Shown here piece by piece: positions 59,101 through 64,000 of a DNA stretch of 64,000 nucleotides (its first letter is position 1; each line of letters begins with the position of its first letter). The stretch is from Trichomonas vaginalis G3. Lineage: Eukaryota; Parabasalia; Trichomonadida; Trichomonadidae. Both the position numbers and the translations under genes were made by a program. The notes beneath the pieces were generated by a model. The model was given only the letters and a program-made list of their open reading frames with translations, searched no databases and had not been told where the DNA came from. The DNA is taken from NCBI RefSeq assembly GCF_026262505.1, contig NC_067204.1:26009300-26073299 (forward strand). Direction: 5' to 3'.

Positions 59101-62100
59101 GTATGTGACAGGCAAAGTGCAATCACCTATCAATATTGCACTTTGCCTGTCAAAAGTTCTTCGCATCTCTTGAGGTGTGAGGAAGTTTCTCGACAGAGGA
59201 AACTTTCATATCGAATGTTGCCTCTGTCGAGATGTATGTGACAGGCAAAGTGCAATCACCTATCAATATTGCACTTTGCCTGTCAAAAGTTCTTCGCATC
59301 TCTTGAGGTGTGAGGAAGTTTCTCGACAGAGGAAACTTTCATATCGAATGTTGCCTCTGTCGAGATGTATGTGACAGGCAAAGTGCAATCACCTATCAAT
59401 ATTGCACTTTGCCTGTCAAAAGTTCTTCGCATCTCTTGAGGTGTGAGGAAGTTTCTCGACAGAGGAAACTTTCATATCGAATGTTGCCTCTGTCGAGATG
59501 TATGTGACAGGCAAAGTGCAATCACCTATCAATATTGCACTTTGCCTGTCAAAAGTTCTTCGCATCTCTTGAGGTGTGAGGAAGTTTCTCGACAGAGGAA
59601 ACTTTCATATCGAATGTTGCCTCTGTCGAGATGTATGTGACAGGCAAAGTGCAATCACCTATCAATATTGCACTTTGCCTGTCAAAAGTTCTTCGCATCT
59701 CTTGAGGTGTGAGGAAGTTTCTCGACAGAGGAAACTTTCATATCGAATGTTGCCTCTGTCGAGATGTATGTGACAGGCAAAGTGCAATCACCTATCAATA
59801 TTGCACTTTGCCTGTCAAAAGTTCTTCGCATCTCTTGAGGTGTGAGGAAGTTTCTCGACAGAGGAAACTTTCATATCGAATGTTGCCTCTGTCGAGATGT
59901 ATGTGACAGGCAAAGTGCAATCACCTATCAATATTGCACTTTGCCTGTCAAAAGTTCTTCGCATCTCTTGAGGTGTGAGGAAGTTTCTCGACAGAGGAAA
60001 CTTTCATATCGAATGTTGCCTCTGTCGAGATGTATGTGACAGGCAAAGTGCAATCACCTATCAATATTGCACTTTGCCTGTCAAAAGTTCTTCGCATCTC
60101 TTGAGGTGTGAGGAAGTTTCTCGACAGAGGAAACTTTCATATCGAATGTTGCCTCTGTCGAGATGTATGTGACAGGCAAAGTGCAATCACCTATCAATAT
60201 TGCACTTTGCCTGTCAAAAGTTCTTCGCATCTCTTGAGGTGTGAGGAAGTTTCTCGACAGAGGAAACTTTCATATCGAATGTTGCCTCTGTCGAGATGTA
60301 TGTGACAGGCAAAGTGCAATCACCTATCAATATTGCACTTTGCCTGTCAAAAGTTCTTCGCATCTCTTGAGGTGTGAGGAAGTTTCTCGACAGAGGAAAC
60401 TTTCATATCGAATGTTGCCTCTGTCGAGATGTATGTGACAGGCAAAGTGCAATCACCTATCAATATTGCACTTTGCCTGTCAAAAGTTCTTCGCATCTCT
60501 TGAGGTGTGAGGAAGTTTCTCGACAGAGGAAACTTTCATATCGAATGTTGCCTCTGTCGAGATGTATGTGACAGGCAAAGTGCAATCACCTATCAATATT
60601 GCACTTTGCCTGTCAAAAGTTCTTCGCATCTCTTGAGGTGTGAGGAAGTTTCTCGACAGAGGAAACTTTCATATCGAATGTTGCCTCTGTCGAGATGTAT
60701 GTGACAGGCAAAGTGCAATCACCTATCAATATTGCACTTTGCCTGTCAAAAGTTCTTCGCATCTCTTGAGGTGTGAGGAAGTTTCTCGACAGAGGAAACT
60801 TTCATATCGAATGTTGCCTCTGTCGAGATGTATGTGACAGGCAAAGTGCAATCACCTATCAATATTGCACTTTGCCTGTCAAAAGTTCTTCGCATCTCTT
60901 GAGGTGTGAGGAAGTTTCTCGACAGAGGAAACTTTCATATCGAATGTTGCCTCTGTCGAGATGTATGTGACAGGCAAAGTGCAATCACCTATCAATATTG
61001 CACTTTGCCTGTCAAAAGTTCTTCGCATCTCTTGAGGTGTGAGGAAGTTTCTCGACAGAGGAAACTTTCATATCGAATGTTGCCTCTGTCGAGATGTATG
61101 TGACAGGCAAAGTGCAATCACCTATCAATATTGCACTTTGCCTGTCAAAAGTTCTTCGCATCTCTTGAGGTGTGAGGAAGTTTCTCGACAGAGGAAACTT
61201 TCATATCGAATGTTGCCTCTGTCGAGATGTATGTGACAGGCAAAGTGCAATCACCTATCAATATTGCACTTTGCCTGTCAAAAGTTCTTCGCATCTCTTG
61301 AGGTGTGAGGAAGTTTCTCGACAGAGGAAACTTTCATATCGAATGTTGCCTCTGTCGAGATGTATGTGACAGGCAAAGTGCAATCACCTATCAATATTGC
61401 ACTTTGCCTGTCAAAAGTTCTTCGCATCTCTTGAGGTGTGAGGAAGTTTCTCGACAGAGGAAACTTTCATATCGAATGTTGCCTCTGTCGAGATGTATGT
61501 GACAGGCAAAGTGCAATCACCTATCAATATTGCACTTTGCCTGTCAAAAGTTCTTCGCATCTCTTGAGGTGTGAGGAAGTTTCTCGACAGAGGAAACTTT
61601 CATATCGAATGTTGCCTCTGTCGAGATGTATGTGACAGGCAAAGTGCAATCACCTATCAATATTGCACTTTGCCTGTCAAAAGTTCTTCGCATCTCTTGA
61701 GGTGTGAGGAAGTTTCTCGACAGAGGAAACTTTCATATCGAATGTTGCCTCTGTCGAGATGTATGTGACAGGCAAAGTGCAATCACCTATCAATATTGCA
61801 CTTTGCCTGTCAAAAGTTCTTCGCATCTCTTGAGGTGTGAGGAAGTTTCTCGACAGAGGAAACTTTCATATCGAATGTTGCCTCTGTCGAGATGTATGTG
61901 ACAGGCAAAGTGCAATCACCTATCAATATTGCACTTTGCCTGTCAAAAGTTCTTCGCATCTCTTGAGGTGTGAGGAAGTTTCTCGACAGAGGAAACTTTC
62001 ATATCGAATGTTGCCTCTGTCGAGATGTATGTGACAGGCAAAGTGCAATCACCTATCAATATTGCACTTTGCCTGTCAAAAGTTCTTCGCATCTCTTGAG

Positions 62101-64000
62101 GTGTGAGGAAGTTTCTCGACAGAGGAAACTTTCATATCGAATGTTGCCTCTGTCGAGATGTATGTGACAGGCAAAGTGCAATCACCTATCAATATTGCAC
62201 TTTGCCTGTCAAAAGTTCTTCGCATCTCTTGAGGTGTGAGGAAGTTTCTCGACAGAGGAAACTTTCATATCGAATGTTGCCTCTGTCGAGATGTATGTGA
62301 CAGGCAAAGTGCAATCACCTATCAATATTGCACTTTGCCTGTCAAAAGTTCTTCGCATCTCTTGAGGTGTGAGGAAGTTTCTCGACAGAGGAAACTTTCA
62401 TATCGAATGTTGCCTCTGTCGAGATGTATGTGACAGGCAAAGTGCAATCACCTATCAATATTGCACTTTGCCTGTCAAAAGTTCTTCGCATCTCTTGAGG
62501 TGTGAGGAAGTTTCTCGACAGAGGAAACTTTCATATCGAATGTTGCCTCTGTCGAGATGTATGTGACAGGCAAAGTGCAATCACCTATCAATATTGCACT
62601 TTGCCTGTCAAAAGTTCTTCGCATCTCTTGAGGTGTGAGGAAGTTTCTCGACAGAGGAAACTTTCATATCGAATGTTGCCTCTGTCGAGATGTATGTGAC
62701 AGGCAAAGTGCAATCACCTATCAATATTGCACTTTGCCTGTCAAAAGTTCTTCGCATCTCTTGAGGTGTGAGGAAGTTTCTCGACAGAGGAAACTTTCAT
62801 ATCGAATGTTGCCTCTGTCGAGATGTATGTGACAGGCAAAGTGCAATCACCTATCAATATTGCACTTTGCCTGTCAAAAGTTCTTCGCATCTCTTGAGGT
62901 GTGAGGAAGTTTCTCGACAGAGGAAACTTTCATATCGAATGTTGCCTCTGTCGAGATGTATGTGACAGGCAAAGTGCAATCACCTATCAATATTGCACTT
63001 TGCCTGTCAAAAGTTCTTCGCATCTCTTGAGGTGTGAGGAAGTTTCTCGACAGAGGAAACTTTCATATCGAATGTTGCCTCTGTCGAGATGTATGTGACA
63101 GGCAAAGTGCAATCACCTATCAATATTGCACTTTGCCTGTCAAAAGTTCTTCGCATCTCTTGAGGTGTGAGGAAGTTTCTCGACAGAGGAAACTTTCATA
63201 TCGAATGTTGCCTCTGTCGAGATGTATGTGACAGGCAAAGTGCAATCACCTATCAATATTGCACTTTGCCTGTCAAAAGTTCTTCGCATCTCTTGAGGTG
63301 TGAGGAAGTTTCTCGACAGAGGAAACTTTCATATCGAATGTTGCCTCTGTCGAGATGTATGTGACAGGCAAAGTGCAATCACCTATCAATATTGCACTTT
63401 GCCTGTCAAAAGTTCTTCGCATCTCTTGAGGTGTGAGGAAGTTTCTCGACAGAGGAAACTTTCATATCGAATGTTGCCTCTGTCGAGATGTATGTGACAG
63501 GCAAAGTGCAATCACCTATCAATATTGCACTTTGCCTGTCAAAAGTTCTTCGCATCTCTTGAGGTGTGAGGAAGTTTCTCGACAGAGGAAACTTTCATAT
63601 CGAATGTTGCCTCTGTCGAGATGTATGTGACAGGCAAAGTGCAATCACCTATCAATATTGCACTTTGCCTGTCAAAAGTTCTTCGCATCTCTTGAGGTGT
63701 GAGGAAGTTTCTCGACAGAGGAAACTTTCATATCGAATGTTGCCTCTGTCGAGATGTATGTGACAGGCAAAGTGCAATCACCTATCAATATTGCACTTTG
63801 CCTGTCAAAAGTTCTTCGCATCTCTTGAGGTGTGAGGAAGTTTCTCGACAGAGGAAACTTTCATATCGAATGTTGCCTCTGTCGAGATGTATGTGACAGG
63901 CAAAGTGCAATCACCTATCAATATTGCACTTTGCCTGTCAAAAGTTCTTCGCATCTCTTGAGGTGTGAGGAAGTTTCTCGACAGAGGAAACTTTCATATC
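53193..64000. repeat. 133-bp satellite array, ~81 copies, continues past window
   Basis: Each 133-base unit starts GAGGAAGTTTCTCGACAGAG. Inside are two inverted repeats: CTCGACAGAGG...CCTCTGTCGAG (11-bp stem, ~21-nt loop) and TGACAGGCAAAGTGCAAT...ATTGCACTTTGCCTGTCA (18-bp stem, 11-nt loop). Copies read as identical from 53193 to ~55180 and from ~57580 to the end. Between them, several units carry one- or two-base indels (for example at 55239, 55347, 55604, 55860, 56425, 57452) and one substitution (56216). The unit length is not a multiple of three, and the 65-codon frames that recur every 133 bases are by-products, not genes. Confidence 0.97.

Noticed and set aside
53324-63896. Dozens of 65-codon open frames repeated every 133 bases
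   Set aside because: They are by-products of a 133-base tandem repeat whose length is not a multiple of three; the translation crosses hairpin arms and has no protein-like features.
52641-64000. Possible CRISPR array
   Set aside because: Repeats are directly tandem with no unique spacers, the units are too long, and the setting is eukaryotic with no cas genes.

Overview
The window reads as nuclear DNA of a parabasalid protist (a trichomonad such as Trichomonas or Tritrichomonas; the genus cannot be settled from sequence alone). The reasons are AT-rich intergenic DNA, intron-less genes, large families such as GAF-domain, ankyrin, Rab and AAAP-type proteins, a Mutator-like transposon (MULE) and a Maverick/Polinton element. 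Several genes have an open frame that runs back to a TTG codon; I used the first ATG supported by domain or context instead.

Layout. From 1 to 15,050 there is an ordinary gene-bearing region: a membrane protein, an Rxt3-like protein, a coiled-coil protein, dihydropyrimidinase, a GAF-domain protein and an AAAP-type transporter. It is interrupted at 12.34-12.67 kb by a cluster of long hairpins. From 15,060 to 41,046 lies a MULE with a 9-bp target duplication and four mirrored GGCGTCC motifs in each terminal inverted repeat (TIR). It carries a divergent pair of genes, an accessory gene and a MULE transposase. A 20,652-bp Maverick (17,396-38,047; 5-bp target duplication ATATA; ~600-bp TIRs) sits inside the transposase gene near codon 41, so this is a transposon within a transposon.

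The Maverick encodes protein-primed DNA polymerase B, a DDE integrase, a packaging ATPase, a badly frameshifted major-capsid candidate, three jelly-roll-like proteins that may be minor capsid or penton, a 1014-residue collagen-like/phage-tail-fibre-like protein, two Bro/KilA-N type proteins and several small unknowns. I found no maturation protease. Many of its genes share a TTTTATYY-type motif just before the start codon, and GC-rich hairpins with three-base loops lie mainly at gene ends. Both look like element-specific expression signals.

From 41,056 to 52,640 the host region resumes: a ribokinase-type sugar kinase, a Rab GTPase, a 2.39-kb non-autonomous transposon with 277-bp TIRs, a Rab3GAP2 N-terminal-domain protein and an ankyrin protein. 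From 52,641 to the window end there is satellite DNA: nine 47-bp units, then about 81 copies of a 133-bp two-hairpin unit that run off the edge.
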